Below, one piece after another: positions 1-6,349 of a DNA stretch of 10,311 nt (positions are counted from its first letter, which is position 1; each line of letters begins with the position of its first letter). Source of the DNA: an uncultured Bacteroidota bacterium (lineage in GTDB: Bacteria > Bacteroidota > Bacteroidia > NS11-12g > UBA955); assembly GCA_903959115.1 (NCBI GenBank), contig CAJBVU010000240.1, positions 1 to 10,311 of the forward strand, written 5' to 3'. The notes beneath the pieces are model-generated. The model was not told the DNA's origin and ran no database searches. It saw only the letters and a list, made by a program, of their open reading frames with translations. The translations under genes and the position numbers were made by a program.

Positions 1-266
1 CTATGGAAAATTTGTCAGAGACTGAAAAAAAGGCAGTGGAAGGATTTGATCTGATTCATAAAAAAATGGCGGGGATTTTCCAAAAAACAGGCTTGAAAGC
101 CATGGAGAGTATTGGCGAGGTGTTTGATGCGGAGATTCATGAGGCAATCACACAGTTCCCAGCGCCTACGCCTGATATGAAAGGCAAGGTGATTGATGAT
201 GTAGAAAGAGGATATTATTTGAACGACAAGGTAATTCGATTTGCTAAGGTTGTAGTTGGTAGTTAA
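1..266 (+). CDS. grpE: GrpE nucleotide-exchange factor, C-terminal part (5' end cut by window)
   Basis: This is the last 88 or so codons of GrpE, the exchange factor that releases ADP from the chaperone DnaK. The frame is open to the left edge, so the ATG at position 3 is probably an internal methionine and not the start; full-length GrpE is usually 170-200 residues. The visible part matches the end of the dimerisation helix and the C-terminal beta domain that contacts DnaK. Recognisable blocks are GLKAMESIGEVFDAEIHEAI, then a PAP turn, then GYYLNDKVIRFAKVVVGS at the very end, a highly conserved GrpE terminus. It ends with TAA five bases before dnaJ, so the two are surely co-transcribed. The promoter and any heat-shock control lie outside the window. 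Confidence 0.95.
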   Translation, partial: MENLSETEKKAVEGFDLIHKKMAGIFQKTGLKAMESIGEVFDAEIHEAITQFPAPTPDMKGKVIDDVERGYYLNDKVIRFAKVVVGS

Positions 267-271
267 TTCCT

Positions 272-1384
272 ATGAGCAAAAGAGATTTTTACGATATACT
301 AGGTGTAACTAGAAGTTCTTCGGCAGAAGAAATTAAAAAGGCTTACCGAAAGCTTGCCATCAAATATCACCCCGATAAAAATCAGGGCGATAAAGAGTCT
401 GAGGAGATGTTCAAGGAAGCTGCTGAGGCGTATGATGTGCTAAGCAATCCGGAGAAAAAGCAGCGGTACGACCAATTTGGTCATGCCGGTATGGGTGCAG
501 GTGGAGGCGGTGGAGCGCATGGCTTTAGTATGGAGGATATTTTCTCTCAGTTTGGCGATGTATTTGGCGGGGATGATGGCGTGTTTGGTTCATTCTTTGG
601 CGGCGGTGGCGGCGGAAGATCTAGAAGGTCTGCAGGTTCCAATATTCGCATCAAAATAAAACTGACGCTTCCTGAGATGAAGGCTGGGGTGGAGAAAACA
701 GTAAAGTATCGCAGAATGGTGCAAGCGGAGGGCGTGAAATATGCCACCTGTAAGCAGTGCAACGGTACGGGAGCAGTTCGTAGAGTGCAGAATACATTTT
801 TAGGTCAGATGGCCACCAATAGCCCATGTCCGGTTTGTTCGGGAATGGGTAAAATGATAGAAAGTAAGCCAAAGGAGGCCAACGAGCAGGGATTGATTTC
901 GCAGGAAATCGAGACTAGTATTCGCATTCCAGGTGGGGTAGCAGAAGGCATGCAGTTGAGCATGAGCGGCAAGGGTAATTACGGTCCTGGCGGAGGTTCT
1001 GCTGGGGATTTAATCGTTCTTGTGGAAGGCATAGCGCACGATGAGTTAACCCGTGAGGACAACAATGTAATTTATCATTTGTGGTTGAGCTTTACGCAGG
1101 CCACTTTGGGCGATAGCGTTGAGGTGCCCACGTTGGATGGCAAGGTGAGAATCAAGATTGATGCAGGGACACAGCCAGGGAAGATGTTGCGTTTGAAAGG
1201 GAAAGGTTTTCCTGATTTGAACGGCTATGGCACAGGGGATCAGATGGTGATATTAAACGTTTATGTTCCCACAAAAGTGAATAGCGAGGAAAAGGCGATT
1301 CTTGAGAAGTTAGGTGCTGCTGAGAATTTTAAACCATCATCCAAGGAGAAGTCGTTTTTTGATAAGTTGAAAGATTTGTTTTAA
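272..1384 (+). CDS. dnaJ: Chaperone protein DnaJ (Hsp40), reduced zinc finger
   Basis: A co-chaperone that delivers unfolded clients to DnaK and stimulates its ATPase. The J domain occupies about residues 1-70, with the essential HPD motif at 33-35. A glycine/phenylalanine-rich linker follows to about residue 120, including runs of five to six glycines. Only two CxxCxGxG motifs are present, CKQCNGTG (160-167) and CPVCSGMG (186-193), instead of the four of E. coli DnaJ. Their spacing fits motifs 2 and 3, the second zinc centre; the places of motifs 1 and 4 hold no cysteines. The client-binding C-terminal domains run from about 210 to 335 and include the LRLKGKGFP block near 307-314. At 370 residues it is about normal length. 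The reduced finger resembles what I recall of other Bacteroidota DnaJ proteins, so it is probably a lineage trait. The start at 272 gives a normal J-domain N terminus. Confidence 0.97.
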   Translation: MSKRDFYDILGVTRSSSAEEIKKAYRKLAIKYHPDKNQGDKESEEMFKEAAEAYDVLSNPEKKQRYDQFGHAGMGAGGGGGAHGFSMEDIFSQFGDVFGGDDGVFGSFFGGGGGGRSRRSAGSNIRIKIKLTLPEMKAGVEKTVKYRRMVQAEGVKYATCKQCNGTGAVRRVQNTFLGQMATNSPCPVCSGMGKMIESKPKEANEQGLISQEIETSIRIPGGVAEGMQLSMSGKGNYGPGGGSAGDLIVLVEGIAHDELTREDNNVIYHLWLSFTQATLGDSVEVPTLDGKVRIKIDAGTQPGKMLRLKGKGFPDLNGYGTGDQMVILNVYVPTKVNSEEKAILEKLGAAENFKPSSKEKSFFDKLKDLF

Positions 1385-1432
1385 GCGACTTGTGGATGTT
1401 GTGAATTGATTTTTTTTGAATTGAATTAAATA

Positions 1433-1463
1433 AGGAGGGCCCCGTCTATGACGGGGCCCTCCT
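1433..1463. terminator. Intrinsic terminator hairpin between convergent dnaJ and icd
   Basis: A perfect 14-bp stem, AGGAGGGCCCCGTC (1433-1446) against its complement (1450-1463), with a three-base loop TAT. Read on the minus strand (end of icd) it is followed by a T-rich stretch beginning TTATTTAATT. Read on the plus strand (end of dnaJ) there is no T tract after it, though a run of eight T lies upstream at 1410-1417. It therefore looks best for icd, but the stem is strong enough to affect both. The inner stem matches the other two terminators of the window. Confidence 0.85.
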
Positions 1464-1545
1464 GTTGGAGCGAACTCCTATATAATGGTAATCTGGTTGA
1501 CAGCCCCGGCCCTGCCGAGACTGTTTCTCCTTTTGCTCCGTTGGA

Positions 1546-2766
1546 TTATGCCAAACGGGCTTTCAATTCGCTGTTCAAGGCTTCCAAGAAATCCTCAGTG
1601 TATAAATACTGATCCTCAGATACTTTGTTGCCGTAGATACAAACTGCCAAATCTTTGGTCATCTTTCCGCTTTCAACCACATCGACGCAAACTTGCTCGA
1701 GGGTTTGACAGAAATTGATCAAGGCTTCGTTGTTATCCAAACGACCTCTGTGCTCCAAACCACGGGTCCAGGCGAAAATACTCGCGATGGGGTTGGTTGA
1801 AGTTTTTTGGCCTTTTTGGTGCTGACGGTAGTGACGTGTTACAGTTCCGTGAGCGGCTTCTGCTTCCATTGTCTTTCCGTCTGGAGTCACCAATACGCTG
1901 GTCATCAATCCCAAAGAACCGAAACCTTGTGCTACGGTATCGGACTGAACGTCGCCATCGTAGTTTTTACATGCCCAAACGAAGTTTCCGTTCCACTTCA
2001 ATGCAGAAGCAACCATATCGTCGATCAAACGGTGCTCATAAGTGATGCCGGCTGCGTCCATCGTTGCTTTAAATTCTGCTTGATAAATGTCTTCAAAAAT
2101 GTCCTTGAAACGACCATCGTACTTCTTAAGGATGGTGTTTTTAGTGCTCAAGTACAATGGCCAGCCTTTCGCGATGGCTTGGTTGAAACAAGAGCGAGCA
2201 AATCCTTTGATACTTTCGTCGGTGTTGTACATGGCCAAAGCCACGCCATCGCCTTTGAAATTGTATACTTCGTGCTGAATGACTTGTCCGTCTTCGCCTT
2301 CAAATTTGATTGTCAATTTACCATTTCCTTTGGTTACGAAATCGGTAGCGCGGTATTGATCGCCAAATGCGTGACGGCCGATACAGATTGGTGCTGTCCA
2401 GTTTGGAACTAGGCGAGGTACGTTTTTACAAACGATGGGTTCGCGGAAAACGGTTCCATCTAGGATGTTACGGATGGTTCCATTGGGGCTCTTCCACATT
2501 TGCTTCAAACCAAATTCTTCCACACGGGCTTCGTCTGGAGTGATTGTAGCGCATTTGATACCTACGTTGTATTGTTTGATGGCTTCTGCCGCATCGATGG
2601 TTACTTGATCGTTGGTGGCATCACGGTGTTCCATGCCCAAATCAAAGTATTTGATATCTACATCGATGTAGGGAAGGATTAATTTGTCTTTGATAAAATG
2701 CCAAATAATACGGGTCATTTCATCGCCATCTAGTTCTACTACGGGGTTGGCTACTTTTATTTTCAT
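1546..2766 (-). CDS. icd: NADP-dependent isocitrate dehydrogenase, eukaryotic (IDH1-like) type
   Basis: Oxidative decarboxylation of isocitrate to 2-oxoglutarate, making NADPH in the cytoplasm (TCA cycle). The 406-residue protein follows the homodimeric IDH1/IDH2-type family throughout, and is neither the E. coli type nor the large monomeric type. It starts with VVELDGDEMTRIIW. The isocitrate-binding residues are visible: the TITPDEARV block (74-82), SPNGTIRN with S93 and R99, R108 in the VFREP block, and R131 in IGRHAFGDQYRATD with Y138 (human R132 and Y139). The metal-binding region LIDDMVASALKWNGNFVWACKN and the NADP-binding block EAAHGTVTRHYR follow. Length is close to the family norm and nothing looks broken. 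The start at 2766 is the first possible and fits the family N terminus. A -7 element lies 26 bases upstream, so it can be transcribed separately from menB. The convergent neighbour is dnaJ, with a terminator between. Confidence 0.97.
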   Translation of the reverse strand: MKIKVANPVVELDGDEMTRIIWHFIKDKLILPYIDVDIKYFDLGMEHRDATNDQVTIDAAEAIKQYNVGIKCATITPDEARVEEFGLKQMWKSPNGTIRNILDGTVFREPIVCKNVPRLVPNWTAPICIGRHAFGDQYRATDFVTKGNGKLTIKFEGEDGQVIQHEVYNFKGDGVALAMYNTDESIKGFARSCFNQAIAKGWPLYLSTKNTILKKYDGRFKDIFEDIYQAEFKATMDAAGITYEHRLIDDMVASALKWNGNFVWACKNYDGDVQSDTVAQGFGSLGLMTSVLVTPDGKTMEAEAAHGTVTRHYRQHQKGQKTSTNPIASIFAWTRGLEHRGRLDNNEALINFCQTLEQVCVDVVESGKMTKDLAVCIYGNKVSEDQYLYTEDFLEALNSELKARLA

Positions 2767-2792
2767 CTGAATATAGGTTGATTTTGGTGGTG

Positions 2793-2800
2793 CAAAGGTA
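2793..2800 (-). promoter_or_regulatory. Bacteroidota -7 promoter element for icd
   Basis: On the minus strand the sequence reads TACCTTTG followed by C, an exact match to the TAnnTTTG -7 consensus of Bacteroidota primary sigma factor promoters. It lies between the menB stop (2817) and the icd ATG (2766), so icd would have a leader of roughly 20 bases. I see no convincing TTG-type -33 element at the expected distance, which is common in this phylum. Transcription start is inferred, not shown. Confidence 0.7.
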
Positions 2801-2816
2801 CGATTTTTCTATAATA

Positions 2817-3638
2817 TTAAGGAAACTTGGGGAACTGTTGGAAGTCGGGTTTGCGTTTTTCCAAGAATGCGTGCTTGCCTTCTTGTGCTTCTTCGGTGAG
2901 GTAGTAGAGCAGGGTTGCATCGCCGGCCAATTCCATGAGCCCATGCTGACCGTCGAGTTCTGCATTGAATGCGCGTTTTAGCATTCGCAAGGCCATCGGT
3001 GAGCGCTCAAGCATCGTATTGCACCAGTCGATGGTTTCGTCTTCTAGCATTTCCAAAGGCACAACTTTGTTTACCATGCCCATTTTTTCTGATTCTTCTG
3101 CTGTGTATTGTCGGCAAAGGAACCAGATTTCGCGGGCTTTTTTCTGACCTACGTGACGGGCCAAATAGCTACTGCCGAATCCGCCATCGAAGCTACCCAC
3201 TTTGGGGCCGGTCTGACCAAATTTTGCGTGTTCTGCGGCGATGGTAAGGTCGCAAATGACGTGAAGGACGTGTCCGCCGCCGATTGCATAACCATTGACC
3301 ATGGCAATGACAGGCTTTGGTAGTGAGCGGATTTTTTTATGAAGATCCAAAACGTTTAATCTAGGAACACCGTTATCGTCCACGTAACCGCCAATTCCCT
3401 TCACGTTTTGATCCCCGCCAGAACAAAAAGCTTTGTCGCCCACACCGGTAAGGATCACCACGCCAATATCTGCGCGTTCACGGCAAATGTCGAACGCATC
3501 CAGCATGTCCATAATGGTTTGTGGACGGAATGCGTTGTAGACTTCGGGTCGGTTGATGCTGACTTTGGCGATGTTGCCATGGATTTCAAACAGGATGTCT
3601 GAATAGGTTTTGATGGGGGTCCACTGACGTTGGCTCAT
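2817..3638 (-). CDS. menB: 1,4-dihydroxy-2-naphthoyl-CoA synthase (MenB)
   Basis: Closes the second ring of the naphthoquinone by converting o-succinylbenzoyl-CoA to 1,4-dihydroxy-2-naphthoyl-CoA in menaquinone synthesis. The 273-residue crotonase-fold protein has MenB-specific blocks that separate it from ordinary enoyl-CoA hydratases: FCSGGDQ (71-77), GQTGPKVGSFDGGFGSSY (141-158), IWFLCRQY (171-178) and a KRKPDFQQFPKFP tail. Against E. coli MenB with a constant offset of 12, the catalytic aspartate is D151 (E. coli D163) and the tyrosine is Y246 (E. coli Y258). Q142, T143, G144 and W172 match the bicarbonate pocket (E. coli Q154, T155, G156, W184), so this should be the bicarbonate-dependent type I enzyme. 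No other men gene is in the window. A -7 element lies 16 bases before the ATG. Confidence 0.97.
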   Translation of the reverse strand: MSQRQWTPIKTYSDILFEIHGNIAKVSINRPEVYNAFRPQTIMDMLDAFDICRERADIGVVILTGVGDKAFCSGGDQNVKGIGGYVDDNGVPRLNVLDLHKKIRSLPKPVIAMVNGYAIGGGHVLHVICDLTIAAEHAKFGQTGPKVGSFDGGFGSSYLARHVGQKKAREIWFLCRQYTAEESEKMGMVNKVVPLEMLEDETIDWCNTMLERSPMALRMLKRAFNAELDGQHGLMELAGDATLLYYLTEEAQEGKHAFLEKRKPDFQQFPKFP

Positions 3639-3654
3639 TGTTTTTAAGATGTTG

Positions 3655-3662
3655 CAAAGATA
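3655..3662 (-). promoter_or_regulatory. Bacteroidota -7 promoter element for menB
   Basis: The minus strand reads TATCTTTG followed by C, an exact TAnnTTTG match, 16 bases before the menB ATG. A TTTTTG sequence 23 bases upstream could serve as -33 element; it is the T tract of the preceding gene's terminator, so the terminator and promoter would share bases. The predicted leader is only about 10 bases. Confidence 0.7.
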
Positions 3663-3686
3663 CGGAAAAGTGGGGGAGAGATATGC

Positions 3687-3717
3687 AAAAAGGCCCCGTC
3701 ACAGACGAGGCCTTTTT
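3687..3717 (-). terminator. Intrinsic terminator after the outer-membrane barrel gene
   Basis: A 14-bp stem, AAAAAGGCCCCGTC (3687-3700) against GACGAGGCCTTTTT (3704-3717), with a three-base loop. One pair (3696 with 3708) is C-A on the plus strand but a G-U wobble in minus-strand RNA, so the hairpin is complete only in the transcript of the barrel gene that ends at 3761. The stem ends in a run of T on that strand. A second inverted repeat, CCAATCAA (3725-3732) with TTGATTGG (3750-3757), lies between the stop codon and this terminator. Confidence 0.85.
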
Positions 3718-3760
3718 CTTCAAACCAATCAAACAAAAGACAATCTTACTTGATTGGGTT

Positions 3761-4795
3761 TTAGCTGAATTTTAAGGTGATTCCGAATTGCAGGCACTGG
3801 CTGTCTGCGCCTTGTCCGGTTTTTAACATATTGGTTAGTGGGTAGCGCATGTAAACGCCTAGGTCTTCGTATTCGAAGTTAATGAACGGTGCGATGATGA
3901 AGTTATTTAGGTTAAAATCATCGTATTGCTTGGTGGTATTTCCCCCAGATTCTTTAATTTTTGTGTGGGCACTAATTCGATATCCAGTATGCACGCCTGC
4001 TTTGATTGAGAATTTTGGTGTTTCGTTGTAGCTGGTATTGCTGCCATCGGATTCGGATGTTTCCCATCTACCGGGACTGGATTGCCAACCGATGCCTATT
4101 GGAACACCGATATAATTGGCGACCAATTTGGATTTTTCCATAGGGATTGGATCCACGGTGGGGCCGCCAACGGTGATGGCTTGGAATTCGGGGGCGTTTT
4201 CGGTTAGGCGGACAAAATTGCTTTGAAAACGGAAATTATATACGTCGTATCTGAGGCCTGTAAAAAAGCGCAACTTTCCTTTTATGAGGTTCAGTCCCCA
4301 GAGTTGTTCAAGGCCGTAGTGGAGTGATTTGGCGGTGTTTAGTTCGGGCATTCCGTTGGTAATGACACCTCCTGTGGTGGTTTGTGTTTGGACATCGGAG
4401 GGGTTTTGTTGCACGTAAAGGAAGCCAATGTAGTGATGGAATTCGCGGGTTACGGGTTCAATTTTGGTAATTTTTGGGGATTGGGGAAGGTTGATTCTAA
4501 ATGTATCTGTTTCGTTTTCATCCATTTCGATTTCTATTTGGATATCTTCGATTTCATTTAGTTGGTCTTCGATTTTTTTAATAGATATCTCCATTTTTTT
4601 CATCACAGAGTCTAGGTTAATGCTATCGCGTTTTGCCGTAATGAAAATTGAATTTTGAGTTCGTTTGTGAAATGCCGAGTCTGATTCGATGCGAATTCTG
4701 ATTTTCTTTGACTGTGCGTGTGCGATGGGGTGGCCTGCGAGCGCAGCGAGCAGGACAGCAATGATTGTCTTGAGGAGGATGTTTGATGCGTTCAT
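3761..4795 (-). CDS. Putative small outer-membrane beta-barrel protein (PorT-like fold) of a sigma-factor operon
   Basis: No specific function can be named. The 344-residue protein has a signal peptide (about residues 1-27, hydrophobic core 10-20, likely cleavage after AHA before Q28). A highly charged segment follows (about 58-95, IxxxLNEIEDIQIEIEMDE type) that looks helical or coiled-coil and would sit in the periplasm. From about 115 to the end there are alternating, aromatic-rich stretches that I read as about eight beta strands (for example 174-193, 224-238, 261-274, 296-319, 334-343). The ANYIGVPIGIGW block (226-237) resembles the YIxIPL signature of Bacteroidota PorT-type barrels, and the end FGITLKFS fits a barrel-terminal strand. 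It is the last gene of the minus-strand unit with the sigma factor and anti-sigma-like protein, 27 bases behind the latter, and is followed by a terminator. It may be the surface sensor or the target of that sigma factor (inference). Confidence 0.75.
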   Translation of the reverse strand: MNASNILLKTIIAVLLAALAGHPIAHAQSKKIRIRIESDSAFHKRTQNSIFITAKRDSINLDSVMKKMEISIKKIEDQLNEIEDIQIEIEMDENETDTFRINLPQSPKITKIEPVTREFHHYIGFLYVQQNPSDVQTQTTTGGVITNGMPELNTAKSLHYGLEQLWGLNLIKGKLRFFTGLRYDVYNFRFQSNFVRLTENAPEFQAITVGGPTVDPIPMEKSKLVANYIGVPIGIGWQSSPGRWETSESDGSNTSYNETPKFSIKAGVHTGYRISAHTKIKESGGNTTKQYDDFNLNNFIIAPFINFEYEDLGVYMRYPLTNMLKTGQGADSQCLQFGITLKFS

Positions 4796-4822
4796 TTTGC
4801 GATTGTATTTTGTGTATTACGG

Positions 4823-5779
4823 TTATTGATTAAAAGAGGCCATGATGACATTGTTCTCGAGGCGCAGTCCCATTTCTATGGTGGGAAGGAGTGAATGAGA
4901 TTTATTAATTGTTTTGATATTCACGTGCGGAACATGTCCATGCTGGATCATGGTTTTGCCATCATTATAGAACGATTTTGCCAATGCGAATCCGGTTTTT
5001 CTCGGGGAAGGGTTTTTGGCTAATTTGGCCTTGGGTGATTGCGTTGTCTCTGTCCCGCTTACATTATTTTGGTTTTGACCAAAAGGCGTAGGAAGTATTT
5101 GCGGGCCTTGATTTTCGACGTTATTGAATTGCAGCGCGTCACCGATGCTACCTTGATCAGCCAAATGTTGCGCGAATGAATTGGATGTTGCGTTTTTTAC
5201 AATTTCGATTTTCGTAAATAAGGGACTTTGTTGTGAATCATTTTTCTGACCCCAGAAATCATTGGTAGCCGTGATTAAGGGGTGGATTTTTTCGGTGGTA
5301 AAGTTTCCGGCGAGGTTCTTAGTAGCCGGCGATTTGGCAGGAGAAATTGTATTGGCCGAACGCTCCGATTCTTCCTTTGATGCATTGTCTGGGTTTAGGC
5401 TTGGCATTTCGAGACCTTCGTTGAGTTTAGATTTCTCGAAAATCTGAACCATATTATCTTGCGCCTCAATGGATGATTTATTAGTCAAAGTAGAAATTGG
5501 CTTCCACAATAAAAGCAAAGCAATTGCTGCGGCCGCGGCGGTAGATATCCAAAGGTAAACTTGCTTATTCCGCGGTTGTTTTTTGAGTGATTGGGCCTCC
5601 GGGAAGTGGATGTCCGGTGCCGAGGTATATGTCTGTTTTAATAGATTGAAATGATATGCCAATGCCGGTTGAGATTCAATGTCCTGATGTAAGAGGGCTG
5701 CTTCCTCCGCTGAAAGATTGCCTTCCAACATTTCAAACAGTTGCCATTCCTGCGCTTCGGTGATTTCGAATTGTTTCAT
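4823..5779 (-). CDS. Putative anti-sigma factor, single membrane span with long periplasmic tail
   Basis: Probably the membrane-bound regulator of the sigma factor encoded just upstream. With the start at 5779 it has 318 residues. The N-terminal 60 residues are acidic and helical (LFEMLEGNLSAEEAALL, then ALAYHFNLLKQTY, then a DIHFP motif), a pattern common to the cytoplasmic domain of Bacteroidota anti-sigma-like proteins. A single hydrophobic span follows at about 74-93 after a basic stretch, then about 220 residues rich in S, T, N, Q and P that look largely unfolded, with a basic PSPRK patch near 257-260. No zinc anti-sigma His/Cys motif and no clear FecR domain is seen. Two starts are possible: 5815 overlaps the sigma gene by 26 bases, whereas 5779 lies 10 bases after the sigma stop; I prefer 5779 because the conserved domain begins there. 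The function is inferred from position and topology. Confidence 0.75.
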   Translation of the reverse strand: MKQFEITEAQEWQLFEMLEGNLSAEEAALLHQDIESQPALAYHFNLLKQTYTSAPDIHFPEAQSLKKQPRNKQVYLWISTAAAAAIALLLLWKPISTLTNKSSIEAQDNMVQIFEKSKLNEGLEMPSLNPDNASKEESERSANTISPAKSPATKNLAGNFTTEKIHPLITATNDFWGQKNDSQQSPLFTKIEIVKNATSNSFAQHLADQGSIGDALQFNNVENQGPQILPTPFGQNQNNVSGTETTQSPKAKLAKNPSPRKTGFALAKSFYNDGKTMIQHGHVPHVNIKTINKSHSLLPTIEMGLRLENNVIMASFNQ

Positions 5780-5789
5780 GGTGCTGGAT

Positions 5790-6278
5790 TTAAATGAGGT
5801 TGTTTGGGTTGCCAATGATTTCCTTAAGGGCTTGGCGGCCTCGAAAGATGTTGATTTTTACCTGGGCTGCATTGAGGCCGGTGATTTCACCGATTTCATC
5901 GTAGCTGTAGCCCTCGTAATCGCGGAGCAAAATGACGGTTCTTTGAATGTCGCTGATGCGCTGCAAGGCTTTTTCTATCACTTCCATCGTACCCGTATAT
6001 TCATCGTTCGATTCTGCTTCCACCGTGTTTGACGCGTACTCCAATCCTGTGGTTGTCTTCTGACTGCGCCATCCATCCACCATGCTGTGATAGGCGGTAG
6101 TGAATAGGTAGCTTTTGGCTGTGTCGAAGGCAACGACTTGGTGTTTCATCCAGAGTTTTTCAAAACTTATTTGTACTATTTCTTTTGCATCGTCGGTGTT
6201 ACGCATTTTTTTCATCGCGAATCGGAAAATCGCATGGCTGTGGAGATCCACGCACTTGTTATATTCCGAAGCCGTCAT
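5790..6278 (-). CDS. ECF-type RNA polymerase sigma factor
   Basis: A 162-residue alternative sigma factor that would direct RNA polymerase to a dedicated promoter set. Region 2 spans about residues 8-74, with DAKEIVQISFEKLW (30-43) as the conserved 2.1/2.2 block and KSYLFTTAYHSMVDGWR (55-71) towards 2.4. After a short acidic linker (85-98), region 4 spans about 99-155 with RTVILLRDYEGYSYDEIG (113-130) and a helix-turn-helix ending in AAQVKINIFRGRQALK. There is no region 1 or 3, as expected for the ECF group. It is the first gene of a minus-strand unit with an anti-sigma-like membrane protein and an outer-membrane barrel protein, the classic arrangement for a sigma factor held by its downstream partner. 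It is transcribed divergently from the methyltransferase at 6350, and the start regions nearly touch. The target promoters are unknown. Confidence 0.93.
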   Translation of the reverse strand: MTASEYNKCVDLHSHAIFRFAMKKMRNTDDAKEIVQISFEKLWMKHQVVAFDTAKSYLFTTAYHSMVDGWRSQKTTTGLEYASNTVEAESNDEYTGTMEVIEKALQRISDIQRTVILLRDYEGYSYDEIGEITGLNAAQVKINIFRGRQALKEIIGNPNNLI

Positions 6279-6309
6279 GCAGTTGTGGGTTAATACGAGA
6301 TAGGGTTGG

Positions 6310-6318
6310 CAAAAGTTA
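6310..6318 (-). promoter_or_regulatory. Possible variant -7 element for the sigma-factor operon
   Basis: On the minus strand the sequence reads TAACTTTTG, one T longer than the TAnnTTTG consensus, 31 bases before the sigma-factor ATG. It is the mirror partner of the plus-strand element at 6322-6329, three bases away. It could be a suboptimal primary promoter, or half of an operator. Confidence 0.35.
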
Positions 6319-6321
6319 CAC

Positions 6322-6329
6322 TAACTTTG
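6322..6329 (+). promoter_or_regulatory. Bacteroidota -7 promoter element for the methyltransferase
   Basis: TAACTTTG matches TAnnTTTG exactly and lies 20 bases before the ATG at 6350, giving a predicted leader of about 14 bases. No good -33 element is visible; the nearest TTG (6306-6308) is only 13 bases upstream of it. Confidence 0.6.
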
Positions 6330-6349
6330 AAGATTATTTACTTTTTTGG

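Noticed and set aside
272..1384. A frameshift or deletion explaining the missing DnaJ zinc motifs
   Set aside because: The frame is continuous, flanking domains are complete and the total length is normal, so the reduced finger looks natural.
1403..1424. Direct repeat of GAATTGA around a run of eight T after dnaJ
   Set aside because: Seven-base AT-rich repeats are expected by chance; there is no stem before the T run, so it is not a terminator.
1500..1524. Small hairpin ACAG/CTGT with inner CGGC/GCCG between the terminator and the icd stop
   Set aside because: Only two four-base blocks separated by an internal loop. Too weak to list as a feature, though mentioned with the 3' hairpin pattern.
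1807..2412. A 201-codon open frame on the plus strand
   Set aside because: It lies wholly antisense to the clearly conserved icd gene, has cysteine-rich low-plausibility sequence and no family resemblance. It is a by-product of codon use in icd.
2817..3638. Calling this gene a general enoyl-CoA hydratase
   Set aside because: It lacks the paired catalytic glutamates and carries the MenB-specific QTGPKVGSFDGG and WFLCRQY blocks with matching catalytic D151 and Y246.
5780..5815. Longer anti-sigma-like protein starting at 5815
   Set aside because: It adds 12 residues by overlapping the sigma factor gene; the conserved N-terminal domain starts at the ATG at 5779, which has normal operon spacing. 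It remains possible.
6185..6349. Upstream in-frame extension of the methyltransferase by 55 codons
   Set aside because: Most of it is antisense to the sigma factor coding region, and it precedes the -7 element; the family N terminus begins at the ATG at 6350.
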